In this document: positions 45,088-52,884 of the stretch, piece by piece
How the letters are laid out: every line of letters starts with the position of its first letter
Position numbering within the stretch: the first letter of the stretch is position 1
Assembly: GCA_945883815.1 (NCBI GenBank)
Contig: CAMCYJ010000006.1
Coordinates: forward strand, 1 to 64,000
DNA from: Akkermansia muciniphila
Lineage (GTDB): Bacteria > Verrucomicrobiota > Verrucomicrobiia > Limisphaerales > UBA9464
Reading direction: 5' to 3'
Length of the DNA: 64,000 nucleotides
Program-made: the position numbers and the translations under genes
Notes under the pieces: generated by a model
The model's database searches: none
What the model saw: only the letters and a program-made list of their open reading frames with translations
What the model was told of the DNA's origin: nothing

Positions 45088-46074
45088 TTAGGGAACGGGC
45101 AGTTCGTCGAAGAGGCGCTGGACGATGTCTTCCGAGGTCTTCTCTTCGGCCTCGGCCTCGTAGGTCAAGGTGATCCGGTGACGCAGCACATCCATGCCAA
45201 TGCTCTTCACATCTTGCGGCGTCACATAACCGCGGCCACGGATGAAGGCGTGGGCTTTGGCCGCCAAGGTCAGCGCAATGGTGGCCCGCGGACTCGCACC
45301 CATTTGGATGAGGTCCTTGAGCTTCAGCTTGTAGGCCTCGGGATCGCGGGTCGCACACACCACGTCGACGATGTAGTCCTTCACCTTGTCATCGATGTAG
45401 AGCTCATTGATGACTTGCCGGGCCTTGAGAATGGTCTCCGGCTGGATGACCGGTTCCACGGTCGGATGTCCCGAGGTGCGCGCCATGAGGTCGAGGATCA
45501 GGCGTTCTTCTTCGCGGGACGGATAGCCCACCTTCAGCTTGAGCATGAAGCGGTCGACCTGCGCTTCAGGCAGCGTGTAGGTGCCCTCTTGTTCGATGGG
45601 GTTTTGGGTGGCCAGCACCAAGAACGGGTCGGGGAGCTTGTAGGTTTGGTCGCCTATGGTGACTTGTCGCTCCTGCATGGCTTCCAGCAGGGCCGACTGC
45701 ACCTTGGCCGGCGCGCGATTAATTTCGTCGGCGAGCACCAAATTGGCGAAGACCGGACCCTTGCGCGTGGTGAAGCCGCCGGCCGGGTTGTAGATTTGGG
45801 TTCCGACGACGTCGGCCGGGAGCATGTCGGGCGTGAACTGGAGCCGTGAGAACTTCACGTGCATGGCCGTGGCCAGCGTCTTGACCGAGAGGGTCTTGGC
45901 CAAGCCGGGTACGCCTTCGAGGAGCACGTGGCCGTTGGCCAAGAGTCCGATCACCAGGCGCTCGACGAGGTATTTCTGGCCGACGACGCAGCGGTTGATC
46001 TCCGTCATCAAGGTCGGCAGGAAGGCGCTGGCCTCCTGCACGGCAGCATTCAAGGCGGGCACTCCGGAATTCAT
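45088..46074 (-). CDS. MoxR-family AAA+ ATPase
   Basis: A 328-residue AAA+ ATPase from the ATG at 46074; a GTG at 46092 is possible. The Walker A motif is LLEGVPGLAKTLSVKTL, Walker B is LVLADEINRAPAKVQ, and sensor 1 is VLATQNPIEQEGTYTLPEA, the pattern of the MoxR family. MoxR proteins are chaperone-like ATPases that normally cooperate with DUF58 and VWA-domain proteins encoded next to them. No such partner is present on either side here, so the partner is elsewhere or missing. A role in protein or metallo-enzyme maturation is inferred from the family. Confidence 0.93.
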   Translation of the reverse strand: MNSGVPALNAAVQEASAFLPTLMTEINRCVVGQKYLVERLVIGLLANGHVLLEGVPGLAKTLSVKTLATAMHVKFSRLQFTPDMLPADVVGTQIYNPAGGFTTRKGPVFANLVLADEINRAPAKVQSALLEAMQERQVTIGDQTYKLPDPFLVLATQNPIEQEGTYTLPEAQVDRFMLKLKVGYPSREEERLILDLMARTSGHPTVEPVIQPETILKARQVINELYIDDKVKDYIVDVVCATRDPEAYKLKLKDLIQMGASPRATIALTLAAKAHAFIRGRGYVTPQDVKSIGMDVLRHRITLTYEAEAEEKTSEDIVQRLFDELPVP

Positions 46075-46247
46075 TGTCAGGATGGATGGCACAGTTGGCG
46101 GGTCGGGAGCAAGTCCGTCGGACTGATGCGCAAGCCGGGTGATGCCGTTTCTCAGAGGCCTGCCTGTTGAAAACCTCGAAACGACTGCCTGCGGGTTGCC
46201 AGCGTTTCGGGCGCGACCCGTGGGCGATCTCGGGCTTCAATGGGGCC

Positions 46248-46901
46248 ATGACGACGGTGTTCATCGCGACGGGCAATGCCCACAAGGTGGAGGAAATTCG
46301 GGCGGTCTTGGGTGGGGCGGGGCGGGTATTCCTATGCCAGCAAGATGCCCCGGTCCGGTTGGAGCCTGAGGAAAATGGCAGCACCTTCCGGGAGAATGCC
46401 CGCATCAAGGCGCTCACTTGGGCGACGTATTTGGCGATCGACGTTTGCAACATGGGGGTGCAGTGGGTGTTGGCGGATGATTCGGGTCTGGAAGTCGATG
46501 CCTTGAACGGAGCGCCCGGGGTTCACTCGGCCCGCTTCGCGGCGCTGGACTCGGGTCGCCCCGGCAACTCGCCTGATTCTGAGAACAACGCCAAACTCCT
46601 GCGCCTGATGGAGGGGATCATTCCGGAACGCCGGACCGCCCGCTTCCGCTGCGCCTTGGCCCTCACTCCGGTGCTGGCCGGCTTGGATGCCGCGGCCATG
46701 GCGGCTGGCACCCGCGATTTCGATGGAGTGTGTGAAGGTCGCCTGCTGGCTCAGCCCTCGGGAGCCGGAGGCTTTGGTTACGACCCACTCTTTGTGCCTC
46801 AGGGATGGGATCGTCCGTTTGCTGAACTGGGCGCCGAGGTGAAGAACCAACTCAGTCATCGGGCCCGGGCGCTGGCGGCCCTGAGTGCCGGGTGGGTCTA
46901 A
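46248..46901 (+). CDS. rdgB: XTP/dITP pyrophosphatase (HAM1 family)
   Basis: A 217-residue nucleotide-sanitising enzyme that hydrolyses non-canonical purine triphosphates such as dITP and XTP. FIATGNAHKVEEIRAVL at the N-terminus, WVLADDSGLEVDALNGAPGVHSARF and PSGAGGFGYDPLFVP are the three family motifs. The longer ORF start at 46167 adds 27 residues without homology, so I use the ATG at 46248. It converges with feoB, with 18 bp between the stops. Confidence 0.95.
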   Translation: MTTVFIATGNAHKVEEIRAVLGGAGRVFLCQQDAPVRLEPEENGSTFRENARIKALTWATYLAIDVCNMGVQWVLADDSGLEVDALNGAPGVHSARFAALDSGRPGNSPDSENNAKLLRLMEGIIPERRTARFRCALALTPVLAGLDAAAMAAGTRDFDGVCEGRLLAQPSGAGGFGYDPLFVPQGWDRPFAELGAEVKNQLSHRARALAALSAGWV

Positions 46902-46919
46902 TCCGGAACGATCCCGGGA

Positions 46920-49115
46920 TCAGAATCCCAGGCGTGTTCCGATCTGGTAGGTCAGGAAGGCCAAGATCCAGGCCAGCGAGGTCATGTACACGGTTTGGAA
47001 GATCGGCCACTTCCAGGAGTTGGTCTCGCGGCGCACCACAGCCACGGTGCTCACGCACTGCATGGCGAAGACGTAGAAGACCATCAGGGTGATGCCGGTC
47101 AGGGGCGTGTACATGGCGCGGCCATCGGAGCGGCGCTCGGACTTCATCACCTCGGCCAGGCTGGCCGTGTTCTCGCCATCACCCCCGACGTTGTAGACCA
47201 CGGACAAGGTGCTTACGAACACCTCCCGGGCAGCGAAGGAAGTGACGATGCCGATGCCGATCTTCCAATCGAAACCCAACGGCTTGAGGGTGGGCTCGAT
47301 GGCCCGGCCCAACCGACCGGCGAAGGATTGCCGCAGTTTCTCGCCGGCTTCTTCGTGGTCCAGTTGCAGCCCGGTTTCGGTTTCCGCAGGGGTGGGTGGG
47401 TTGGAGACCGATTGTTTCCACTGGGCCCGGCGCTGGCTGAATTGTTCTTCGAGTTCGCTGGAGCGGGGGTAGGTGGCGAGGAACCACAGGAGGATATTGA
47501 TCCCCAGGATCACCGTGCCAGCGCGGCGCAGGAAGAGCTTGGAGCGGTCCCACATTTGCCGCAGCACCGCGCCGAGCATGGGGCGTTTGTAGGGCGGCAA
47601 TTCGAGGATGAGCATGGGCGGTTCGCCGCGAAGGAGGGTCTTCTTGAAGATCCAGGCCATGCCGAGCGCTCCGGCGATGCCGAGCAGGTACATCATCAGC
47701 AAGGTGAGTCCGGGCCAGCCGTTGCGCTGCGGGATGCAGGCGGCGATGAGCACCGTGTACACCGGAAGGCGGGCCGAGCAGCTCATGAGCGGCGCCACCA
47801 AGATCGTGGCCAAGCGATCCTGGCGGGTCTCAATGGTCCGGGTGGCCATGATGCCCGGAATGGCACAGGCGAACGACGAGAGCATGGGGATGAAGCTCTT
47901 GCCGTGCAGTCCGACCCGGCTCATCAGGCGGTCCATCAAGAAGGCGGCCCGGGACATGTAGCCGGTGTCTTCCAGTAGGCCGATGAAGAGGAAGAGCAGG
48001 CAGATCTGAGGCAGGAAAATCACCACCGACCCCACGCCGGCGATGGCTCCTCGGGTGATCAGGTCGTTGAGATCGCCCGGGGGCATGCTCGAGCCGACCC
48101 ATTGGGCCAAGGCGTCGACGGCCGCCTCAATGCCGTCCATGGGGTACTGCGCCAGCCAGAAGATGGACTGGAACATCAAGGCCATCACCGCCACGAAGAT
48201 GAGCAGTCCCCAGACGCGGTGGGTCACGACGCGGTCGATCCGGTCGGAGAGGAGTTCGCCCGGCGGGGCCGTCTCGCGGGTGACGTGCTGCTCAATGGCG
48301 AAGAGTCGGGCGTAGCGGGCTTCGATGGCGGCGCTGCGCCAGTCCACACCGGCCGCTTCGAGGCGTTGGCGAGCCAATTGGACTTGCTGGATCAGGGTCT
48401 CGGGATATCGCGGACTGCCCGTGCCTCCTTCTGTGCTGAGCGCTCGTTCATCGCTCAGGACGAGCAGTGCCTCGGCGGCGGCCAGACGGGATCGATGGGG
48501 AAAGTGGCCCTCGAGGGCGGTCTCGATGGCCTGGGCCTCGCGACCGAAGCCTTCGGGCAGTTCGTTGAACTCCCGGGGAATGACGTGGCGGGTTCCCGGC
48601 GTCTTGGCCTGGCTCCGCAGGGTTTGGCGGAGCACGTCCAGTCCTTCGCCCTCGCTTGCCACCATGGGAATCACCGGAACACCCAGCGCCTTGGACAAGG
48701 CCTCGGTGTCGATCTCATGCCCTTGATCGCGGGCGACGTCGATCATGTTGAGAACCAACAACGTCGGGTGTCCCAGTTCGATGACTTGGGTCGCGAAGTA
48801 GAGGTTGCGCTGGAGGTTGGAGGCATCGGCAACGATCACGACCAGATCCGGCGCGGGCACGTCGGCCACGCGTTGGAACAAGATGTCGCGGGCGATTTGC
48901 TCGTCGGGGGACTGCGGACTCAGGGAATAAGCTCCCGGGAGATCCAGAATGGTGACCGGATGGAGGGCGTCGGCTCCGGTGAGTACGCCTTCCTTGCGCT
49001 CCACCGTGACCCCGGCGTAGTTGCCGACGCGGGCCCTCAGGCCGGTCAGGGCATTGAACAGCGTGGTCTTGCCGCAGTTCGGGTTGCCGGTGAGGACGAC
49101 GGTGAAGGTCTTCAT
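46920..49115 (-). CDS. feoB: Ferrous iron transport GTPase FeoB
   Basis: A 731-residue inner-membrane protein that imports ferrous iron. The N-terminal G domain has G1 TGNPNCGKTTLFNALTG (residues about 9-24), G3 LDLPGAYSLSPQSPDEQI and G4 VLNMIDVARD. The rest contains about ten transmembrane helices with the two gate regions SFACAIPGIMATRTI and LMSCSARLPVYTVLIA. The ATG at 49115 begins directly with the G domain; the ORF-track start adds 32 residues. It starts 4 bp after feoA, with which it is translated. Confidence 0.97.
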   Translation of the reverse strand: MKTFTVVLTGNPNCGKTTLFNALTGLRARVGNYAGVTVERKEGVLTGADALHPVTILDLPGAYSLSPQSPDEQIARDILFQRVADVPAPDLVVIVADASNLQRNLYFATQVIELGHPTLLVLNMIDVARDQGHEIDTEALSKALGVPVIPMVASEGEGLDVLRQTLRSQAKTPGTRHVIPREFNELPEGFGREAQAIETALEGHFPHRSRLAAAEALLVLSDERALSTEGGTGSPRYPETLIQQVQLARQRLEAAGVDWRSAAIEARYARLFAIEQHVTRETAPPGELLSDRIDRVVTHRVWGLLIFVAVMALMFQSIFWLAQYPMDGIEAAVDALAQWVGSSMPPGDLNDLITRGAIAGVGSVVIFLPQICLLFLFIGLLEDTGYMSRAAFLMDRLMSRVGLHGKSFIPMLSSFACAIPGIMATRTIETRQDRLATILVAPLMSCSARLPVYTVLIAACIPQRNGWPGLTLLMMYLLGIAGALGMAWIFKKTLLRGEPPMLILELPPYKRPMLGAVLRQMWDRSKLFLRRAGTVILGINILLWFLATYPRSSELEEQFSQRRAQWKQSVSNPPTPAETETGLQLDHEEAGEKLRQSFAGRLGRAIEPTLKPLGFDWKIGIGIVTSFAAREVFVSTLSVVYNVGGDGENTASLAEVMKSERRSDGRAMYTPLTGITLMVFYVFAMQCVSTVAVVRRETNSWKWPIFQTVYMTSLAWILAFLTYQIGTRLGF

Positions 49116-49119
49116 CGGT

Positions 49120-49341
49120 TCAGCGGACGAAGATTTTCTCGGCCTCCAATTTGCGGAGGGAGAGGTGGTAGTTCCGCAGCTTGATTTCGACGGGATCACC
49201 GAGCGGAGCAAAGCGCACCAGTTCCACTGGGGTGCCGGGAAGCAGTCCCATCTCCATCAGGCGGCCGCGCTGTTCTGGCGGGATGTCGATCCGGGCGACC
49301 ACCGCCCGTTCGCCGGGAGTCATTGTGGACAGTGGGCGCAT
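49120..49341 (-). CDS. feoA: FeoA family protein (feoB partner)
   Basis: A 73-residue SH3-like protein required for FeoB function. RLMEMGLLPGTPVELVRFAP and DPVEIKLRNYHLSLRKLEA are the typical FeoA core. It is hidden within a longer ORF; I use the ATG at 49341, with an internal ATG at 49323 as an alternative. It has its own upstream region of 152 bp carrying an element that matches one in front of the second feoA. It lies 4 bp before feoB. Confidence 0.92.
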   Translation of the reverse strand: MRPLSTMTPGERAVVARIDIPPEQRGRLMEMGLLPGTPVELVRFAPLGDPVEIKLRNYHLSLRKLEAEKIFVR

Positions 49342-49376
49342 CGTGGCTAGGAGGCTAGGGATGGAACCTCCCCGAG

Positions 49377-49426
49377 GGCAAGGAGGGGGGTTGTCGGGAA
49401 CTTGTTGCCGATTGTCGGTGGGTTGC
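49377..49426 (-). promoter_or_regulatory. Conserved upstream element of feoA (feoB partner)
   Basis: A 50-bp stretch 36 bp upstream of feoA aligns without gaps to the region in front of the second feoA (49844-49893), with 35 of 50 positions identical. Conserved blocks on the plus strand are ggcaagga, ttgtcgg, acttg, ttgtcg and ggttgc at identical spacing. Outside it the spacers differ, so this is a strong candidate for a shared promoter/operator, perhaps read by an iron-responsive regulator (Fur or DtxR type; inference). Confidence 0.55.
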
Positions 49427-49493
49427 GGCTGCGATGGAGCCCTGAGACGGCCTGTGAGAACCGGACTCGGGTGCGCCAGTGCGGATTTCGCAA

Positions 49494-49811
49494 TCAGGCC
49501 GCCAGTCGCACAGGAGTCTTTGGACTCAGGGGATAGTTGAGGGGCTGGACCAAGATGGTCTCGGCCAGGCGTTCGCTCAACCCGAGTCGCGCATTGCAAA
49601 CCTGACAGAGAAGATTGTTGGCCAGGCTCAGCACCTTGATGCGCTGTTCTTCGCCGAATCCCATCTCGCGCAGCCGCCGATTCATGTCGGGTGAGGCGGT
49701 CAGTTGCTTGACGACCACCGTGGTGCCGGCACGCACGCGGTTCAATGGGCATACCGCCGGAGTCGCGCAGCGATCGGGAGCGCAATGGGGGACGGTACAA
49801 GCCTCGGACAT
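49494..49811 (-). CDS. Second FeoA-like protein with cysteine-rich N-terminus
   Basis: A 105-residue protein from the ATG at 49811. The C-terminal 75 residues are FeoA-like (GTTVVVKQLTASPDMNRRLR, then EMGFGEEQRIKVLSLANNLL). The N-terminal 25 residues contain four cysteines (EACTVPHCAPDRCATPAVC), and two more lie in LLCQVCNARLG. These could form a metal or Fe-S site, a feature that ordinary FeoA does not have. It lies upstream of the feoA-feoB pair in the same direction, but with its own promoter-type region, and its distance (152 bp) argues for separate initiation. Confidence 0.85.
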   Translation of the reverse strand: MSEACTVPHCAPDRCATPAVCPLNRVRAGTTVVVKQLTASPDMNRRLREMGFGEEQRIKVLSLANNLLCQVCNARLGLSERLAETILVQPLNYPLSPKTPVRLAA

Positions 49812-49843
49812 CGCTATCGAACCTACCGCCCCCTCTGGGGAGC

Positions 49844-49893
49844 GGCAAGGAACGGCATTGTCGGAGACTTGCCCTGGGTTGTCGTGCGGTTGC
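49844..49893 (-). promoter_or_regulatory. Conserved upstream element of the second feoA
   Basis: The partner of the element at 49377-49426, placed 33 bp upstream of the cysteine-rich feoA and just after the aminotransferase gene. It shares the same ordered blocks (ggcaagga, ttgtcgg, acttg, ttgtcg, ggttgc) at the same spacing. Two copies in front of two feo genes support co-regulation. Confidence 0.55.
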
Positions 49894-49920
49894 ACTGGGG
49901 CAGTCGGGCCGTTGAGCGGC

Positions 49921-51009
49921 TCAAAGTCCGGCGATGGCGGTGTCGAGGATCTCGATCAAGGCGCCGATGGTCTCCGGGGTTTCGTCGCCCATGTTGGAGA
50001 TGCGGAAGGTGGTACCCTTGATCTTGCCGTAGCCGCCGTCGATGAGGATGCCGCGGTCTTTGATGCGCTTCTGGAAGGTGGCCACGTCGATGACACGTCC
50101 GCCGGGTTTGGCGCCGTTGTTGACGCAGACCAAGGTCTTGGATTCGAACCCGGCTTCCGGGAAGAGGGTGAATCCCTGACGGGTGGCCCAATCCTTGAGC
50201 ATTTGGTTGGTCTGGGTGTGCCGGGCGTAGCGGGCTTCCAGGCCTTCGGCAGAGAAGTCTCCCAGCTTGGACTCCAACGCGTAGATGAGTGAGATGGCCG
50301 GGGTGCTGGGGGTCATGTTCTCGAGCGCGTTCTTCTCGAACTCGAGGAGGTCGAAGTAGTAGCCGCGGGTCTTGATGGTGGCGGCCTTGGCGAGCGCGGC
50401 CGGTGAGGCGACGAAGACGGCGAGGCCGGGGGGCAGGGCGAAGGCTTTCTGGGTGCCGGCCAGGAGGATGTCGATGCCGAGGTCGTCGAAGCGGTGGGGC
50501 AAGGCGGTCAGGGAGCTGACGGCGTCGACGATGAACATCACGTCGGGGTACTTCTTCTTGAGGGCGGCGATCTCATCCAGCGGGCTCATGGTGCCGGTGC
50601 TGGTTTCGTTGTGGATGAGGGTGAGGGCGTCGAATTGGCCGGTGGCGAGGCGGGCGTCGATTTGTTCGGCGCGGATGGGGGAGCCCCAGGGGACTTGGAG
50701 AGCCTCGGCGTCTTTGCCGAGCTTCTTGGCGACGTCGAACCACTTGTCGGAGAAGGCTCCGCACATGCAGTTGAGGACCTTTTTGGTGCAGAGGTTGGTC
50801 AGTGCTCCCTCCATGACGCCCCAGGCGCTGGAGGTGGAGAGGTAGACGCGCTGTTGAGTGGAGAGCAGGGTTTGAAGCTGCGGCTGGATGCGGCCGTAGA
50901 GGTCTTTGAAGCCCTGACCTCGGTGCCCGATCATGGGCTGGGTCATGGCTTGAAAGGTCTTGGCGCTCACCTCAACGGGTCCAGGAATGTGCAACTTCAC
51001 GTGTGCCAT
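49921..51009 (-). CDS. Class V aminotransferase (serine/alanine-glyoxylate aminotransferase type)
   Basis: A 362-residue PLP-dependent aminotransferase of fold type I. The cofactor lysine lies in GIDILLAGTQKAFALPPGLA, and FIVDAVSSLTALPH and TLIHNETSTGT hold PLP contacts. The N-terminal HIPGPVEVSAKTFQAMTQPM and MIGHRGQGFKDLY match the alanine-glyoxylate/serine-pyruvate subgroup, which includes enzymes of glyoxylate and serine metabolism. The exact substrate pair cannot be assigned. The first repeat cluster begins about 84 bp upstream of its start. Confidence 0.9.
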   Translation of the reverse strand: MAHVKLHIPGPVEVSAKTFQAMTQPMIGHRGQGFKDLYGRIQPQLQTLLSTQQRVYLSTSSAWGVMEGALTNLCTKKVLNCMCGAFSDKWFDVAKKLGKDAEALQVPWGSPIRAEQIDARLATGQFDALTLIHNETSTGTMSPLDEIAALKKKYPDVMFIVDAVSSLTALPHRFDDLGIDILLAGTQKAFALPPGLAVFVASPAALAKAATIKTRGYYFDLLEFEKNALENMTPSTPAISLIYALESKLGDFSAEGLEARYARHTQTNQMLKDWATRQGFTLFPEAGFESKTLVCVNNGAKPGGRVIDVATFQKRIKDRGILIDGGYGKIKGTTFRISNMGDETPETIGALIEILDTAIAGL

Positions 51010-51092
51010 AATTAAGAGAAGTGGAGTTTCGGCTCAAAACCCGAGGATTCAAGGGCGCAGTTGTTGGGCGGTTGTTCGTGGGGTGCTTGGGT

Positions 51093-51227
51093 GGGCTCCG
51101 CGGGATCGGTCCTGCGCTCGCTGAGGAGGCTCTGGGAAGGATGGGCTTTCGCGCTGTGCGCGAGGGGTGTTGGTGTTCGCCTCCAAGGCTCGCTGCGGAC
51201 CGATCCCGCTCCGCTTGGCGTATTTGG
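51093..51227. repeat. Palindromic intergenic repeat, copy A1
   Basis: First of seven copies of a ~135-bp element. Its ends carry a perfect 13-bp inverted repeat (GCGGGATCGGTCC ... GGACCGATCCCGC), the middle carries a small hairpin of the type CGCGC-N-GCGCG, and the unit ends in CCGCTTGGCGTATTTGG. The whole unit should fold into an imperfect hairpin. It is immediately followed in tandem by copy A2. Confidence 0.9.
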
Positions 51228-51350
51228 CGCTCCGCGGGACCGGTCCTGCGCTCGCTGAGGAGGCTCGGGGAAGGAGGGGCTTTCGCGCTGCGCGCTGGGG
51301 ATTTTGTTGTTCGCCTCCAATGCTCGCTCCGGCCCGTTCCCGCTGCCGCT
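51228..51350. repeat. Palindromic intergenic repeat, copy A2
   Basis: Second tandem copy, more diverged at its right end (ctcgctccggcccgttcccgct in place of the perfect terminal arm). It runs into the left ~43-bp direct repeat that precedes the vapBC cassette. Confidence 0.8.
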
Positions 51351-51387
51351 TCGAGGGGTGTCCGCGCGCTGGGATAGGGGACAGGCT
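51345..51387. repeat. Left direct repeat flanking the vapBC cassette
   Basis: A 43-bp sequence of the form gccgcttcgagg ... gggacaggct that recurs in the same orientation at 52344-52386, about 1 kb away on the other side of vapBC. The two copies differ by a few substitutions and small indels. Confidence 0.75.
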
Positions 51388-51417
51388 AACACCGGGTAAT
51401 AAAACACCGGGTGATGA
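51388..51417. repeat. 15-bp tandem duplication next to the left direct repeat
   Basis: Two adjacent 15-bp units, aacaccgggtaataa and aacaccgggtgatga, match at 13 of 15 positions. They occur only on the inner side of the left direct repeat. Confidence 0.7.
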
Positions 51418-51461
51418 AGTCGTTGGTCCCGTGCAGGGGTTGGTCGGCTTTGATAAATGGA

Positions 51462-51935
51462 TCAGGAGGCGGTGGTTTCGATCAACTTGAGCCGGACTCC
51501 GGACGTTCCATAGCGGAGAAACCCTCGGTCAAGGGTCACCAGTTCGATGCCAGCGCAGCAGGCAAATGCCATGAGGTAGGCGTCCATCCAAAGTTTTGGA
51601 GAGGCGGCTTCTGATGCGGCAAAGTTCTTCCAAGCTGATTCCAAGCTGGGTGGTTCAGCCAGCCACACAACCTGTGGAAGTGATAGGATTTCTTGGGTTT
51701 TCGACCAAGCCTCCCGATTTGAAATGGGTAAGCTTCCGTAGGCTGCTTGAATCGTTGAAGTTGTGAGCAATCGCAGGACGCTGGTCTGTGTGGCCCTGCA
51801 AAAGGCAATCGGTTTGAGGGAGTCGGCTGCTTCAAAAAGGCCTCTAACCGATAGATGCGCGGGGTGCGTGGCGAAGGCCAAAGCAATCCAGACGCCGCTA
51901 TCAAGGAGTTGGGTGGAAGGATTCAATATCGGCAC
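51462..51935 (-). CDS. vapC: VapC-type PIN-domain toxin
   Basis: A 157-residue PIN-domain protein, probably a ribonuclease toxin. Acidic active-site positions are visible at LLDSGVWIALAFATHPAHLS near the N-terminus, the central region with CRATQTSVLRLL, LWMDAYLMAFA and VTLDRGFLRYG at the C-terminus. It starts with GTG at 51935, 35 bp inside the 3' end of the antitoxin gene, which is the usual overlapping TA arrangement. The cassette is bracketed by repeat arrays and direct repeats. Confidence 0.85.
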   Translation of the reverse strand: MPILNPSTQLLDSGVWIALAFATHPAHLSVRGLFEAADSLKPIAFCRATQTSVLRLLTTSTIQAAYGSLPISNREAWSKTQEILSLPQVVWLAEPPSLESAWKNFAASEAASPKLWMDAYLMAFACCAGIELVTLDRGFLRYGTSGVRLKLIETTAS

Positions 51936-52200
51936 TGGATAGGGCTTGTTCTTCGAGGGCCTGAAGCTGAGTCAGGGTCATGTTCTTGGCCGGTGCAGCA
52001 GAGGATGTTGCAAAAAAAGGCAACGGTATCAGTCCACGCCGTCCCTGAATCTGGTTTTTGTCGGTGAACTGTGACGCGGAGTGGCCAAGACCTTTTCGGA
52101 GAAGGTCGGAGATGACGTCTTTCAGTTTTCTTCCCTCGTTTACAGCCATGAGTTTGATCTCGCGAACGAGGTCAGGTGGTAAATCAAGGGTTGTTTTCAC
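51901..52200 (-). CDS. vapB: VapB-like ribbon-helix-helix antitoxin
   Basis: A 99-residue protein from the GTG at 52200. The ORF start at 52296 would add 32 basic residues without homology, so the start is uncertain. The ribbon-helix-helix segment SVKTTLDLPPDLVREIKLMA followed by VNEGRKLKDVISDLLRKG is typical of antitoxins that bind operator DNA and autoregulate. The C-terminal 50 residues (from HSASQFTDKN) would contact the toxin. vapC follows with a 35-bp overlap. Confidence 0.78.
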   Translation of the reverse strand: MKTTLDLPPDLVREIKLMAVNEGRKLKDVISDLLRKGLGHSASQFTDKNQIQGRRGLIPLPFFATSSAAPAKNMTLTQLQALEEQALSSADIESFHPTP

Positions 52201-52343
52201 TGATCCATTTTTATGTTTTTCCAGCTTTCTGTCAAATTTCAGCCTGAAACGCCTCCTTGGTTTGCCTGCTTCGGATGATCGACCGGCCACGGGCACTTCG
52301 TCATCGAGGGCGCCGCAGGAGGGGCCGACGTGCCCATGCGGCA

Positions 52344-52386
52344 GCCGCTTCGAGGTGCGCGCGCGGGTTGGAATTGGGGACAGGCT
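52344..52386. repeat. Right direct repeat flanking the vapBC cassette
   Basis: Partner of 51345-51387 in the same orientation. Its core gacaggct is seen a third time at the end of repeat copy B3 (ttgggggacaggct, 52831-52844), suggesting that the motif belongs to the repeat system rather than to vapBC itself. Confidence 0.75.
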
Positions 52387-52425
52387 GCCTGAGATTCTTT
52401 CTGGTCGTCTGAGTTGGCGGGTGCT

Positions 52426-52560
52426 GGCTCCGCGGGATCGGTCCTTCGCTCGCTGAGGAGGCTCGGGGGAGGAGGGGGTTTTCGCGCTGTGCGCGAGGGG
52501 CTTTGGTGATCGCCTCCAAGGCTCGCTGCGGACCGATCCCGCTCCGCTTGGCGTATTTGG
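52426..52560. repeat. Palindromic intergenic repeat, copy B1
   Basis: Same element as A1, beginning ggctccgcgggatcggtcc and ending gcgtatttgg, with intact terminal inverted repeat arms and a ttcgcgctgtgcgcgagg centre. First of three tandem copies. Confidence 0.9.
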
Positions 52561-52698
52561 GGGCGCTCCGCGGGATCGGTCCTGCGCTCGCTGAGGAAGC
52601 TCGAGGGAGGATTGGGGTTTCGCGCTTTGCGCGAGGGGCTTTGGTGATCGCTTCCAAGGCTCGCTGCGGACCGATCCCGCTCCGCTTGGCGTATTTGG
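52561..52698. repeat. Palindromic intergenic repeat, copy B2
   Basis: Second copy of the B cluster, arms intact; centre cgcgctttgcgcg. Differs from B1 at scattered positions. Confidence 0.9.
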
Positions 52699-52836
52699 GG
52701 CGCTCCGCGGGAACGGTCCTGCGCTCGCTGAGGAGGCTCGGGGGAGTAAGAGCTTTCGCGCGGGGCGCGGGGGGGTTTGTTGTTTGCCTCCAAGGCTCGC
52801 TACGGACCGATCCCGCTCCGCTTGGCGTATTTGGGG
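52699..52836. repeat. Palindromic intergenic repeat, copy B3
   Basis: Third copy of the B cluster; left arm has gcgggaacggtcc (one change), right arm ggaccgatcccgc is intact. It ends 48 bp before the stop codon of the downstream ABC transporter gene. Confidence 0.88.
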
Positions 52837-52884
52837 GACAGGCTACCTGGGTGGGGCCGGGGGACTGGGGGAATGGGGGAGGGG

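Noticed and set aside
51021-51377. ORFs read through the repeat clusters (also 52239-52793, 52503-52898, 57614-58150)
   Set aside because: They consist of the translated repeat unit in tandem and contain the same peptide in every copy. The palindromic structure explains them without coding.
51093-52836. Possible CRISPR array
   Set aside because: Units are ~135 bp and adjacent without unique spacers, and there are no cas genes nearby.
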